Source of the DNA: Clostridia bacterium
Lineage (GTDB): Bacteria; Bacillota; Clostridia; Oscillospirales; CAG-272
Assembly: GCA_017461825.1 (NCBI GenBank)
Contig: JAFTXB010000168.1
Location: 1 to 15,512 of the forward strand
Direction of reading: 5' to 3'
Length of the DNA stretch: 15,512 nt
Part shown: one piece after another, positions 15,026-15,512 of the stretch
Position numbering within the stretch: position 1 is the stretch's first letter
Layout of the letters: every line of letters starts with the position of its first letter
Notes under the pieces: generated by a model
What the model was told of the DNA's origin: nothing
Database searches by the model: none
The model's input: only the letters and a program-made list of their open reading frames with translations
Made by a program: the position numbers and the translations under genes

Positions 15026-15512
15026 TTATGCGTCTGCCTTTGCCTTTACAAGATAAAAGTTGCGCAGGTGCATGGTCTTGTGCGAGGTATTGCTTGCCTG
15101 AGATGCTGCAATGGTGATCTCAATGATGTTTTCGCCCGCCTTAAGCTCAAGCTGATAACCGGTCATGTAAGCCGATTCGGTCGCGTCGCGGTTTGCCTCG
15201 GCAACGGCGGTGGATTCCATCTTGAAATCCATCTCCACGGGAGTGGAGCCGTTGACAGAAATGCTGTTCCAACGGTGCTTGTCGTCCTTCATTCTCATGT
15301 CGATGCAAAGGTCATAGGTGCCTGCCTCGGTGACAGTTACCTTGTATACAAGCTTTGCGCCCGCAGTGGCGGGATCGATGTAGCGGTGGGTGATGTTCTG
15401 ATAAGCTGCGCTTTTTACACCCACGGAAAGTGTTTGATCATAGGTATTGCAGTCGATCTTGATCGCATTTGCTGCCTTGTAAGCCGCAGGCAGACCGTTA
15501 TAGAAGGTCTGA
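15026..15512 (-). CDS. C-terminal part of a secreted or surface protein with a carbohydrate-binding-like domain (partial)
   Basis: The frame is open from the window edge to TAA at 15026, giving 161 complete codons. The GTG at 15424 is unlikely to be the start because the frame stays open upstream. The segment KVTVTEAGTYDLCIDMRM, then SISVNG, then YQLELKAGENIIEITI has the strand pattern of CBM6/CBM35-like jelly-roll domains (tissue-like Y-x-V-x-V-x-x-A-G-x-Y start, then L-x-L-x-x-G-x-N-x-I). The protein ends FYLVKAKADA without an anchor. The catalytic or other domains lie outside the window. The call is by pattern only, and other beta-sandwich domains are possible. Confidence 0.6.
   Translation of the reverse strand, partial: QTFYNGLPAAYKAANAIKIDCNTYDQTLSVGVKSAAYQNITHRYIDPATAGAKLVYKVTVTEAGTYDLCIDMRMKDDKHRWNSISVNGSTPVEMDFKMESTAVAEANRDATESAYMTGYQLELKAGENIIEITIAASQASNTSHKTMHLRNFYLVKAKADA

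Noticed and set aside
1..15512. rRNA, tRNA, transposase or CRISPR array
   Set aside because: I saw no tRNA-like cloverleaf, rRNA signature, transposase motif or regularly spaced repeats on reading both strands by eye; a covariance-model scan would be needed to exclude a tRNA fully.

Overview
The window looks like chromosome from a Gram-positive gut-type member of the Clostridia, perhaps Oscillospirales. This rests on strong AAAGGAG ribosome-binding sites, frequent TTG/ATG starts, a glucose-family PTS, a DeoR regulator, an ECF sigma factor with a long C-terminal tail, a lipoprotein sugar-binding protein and a GLUG-repeat secreted protein. GC content is moderate by eye. The species cannot be named from the sequence.

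Layout. (1) Bases 1-51 are the last codons of an AraC-family regulator. A perfect consensus sigma-A promoter then drives a 70-residue single-pass membrane protein that ends in an intrinsic terminator. (2) Bases 549-3713 encode one very large protein, an ECF sigma factor (about 185 residues) fused to about 870 residues of helical and duplicated beta-rich domains. It ends at a 15-bp bidirectional terminator. (3) On the minus strand lies a two-gene operon, a class II (FucA-type) aldolase followed by a DeoR-family repressor. (4) Divergently, on the plus strand, lies a complete phosphotransferase relay: HPr, enzyme I, a glucose-type EIIA and an EIICB permease. The 200-bp divergent region holds a perfect minus-strand promoter, a weaker plus-strand promoter and a T-rich array of TGTT-type boxes, a natural candidate for the DeoR operator. 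(5) On the minus strand, reading in from the right edge, are a partial secreted protein with a carbohydrate-binding-like end, a lipoprotein solute-binding protein, a 47-residue small protein, a secreted GLUG-repeat protein and a YqhD-like iron-containing alcohol dehydrogenase. This group ends at a shared terminator at about 9803-9848.

How the genes may work together. The PTS operon encodes every phosphocarrier from PEP to sugar. Its HPr keeps the catalytic His15 but has Arg in place of the regulatory Ser46, so it should carry phosphate while being blind to HPr kinase. The aldolase, the DeoR regulator and perhaps the alcohol dehydrogenase suggest sugar-phosphate cleavage followed by aldehyde reduction, but the sugar is unknown. 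The right-hand block looks like surface carbohydrate capture. The points most worth a second look are the giant sigma fusion, the Ser46-less HPr in a self-contained PTS operon, the boxed divergent region, the 47-residue gene, and an intergenic palindrome family present in two clear copies plus one decayed copy.
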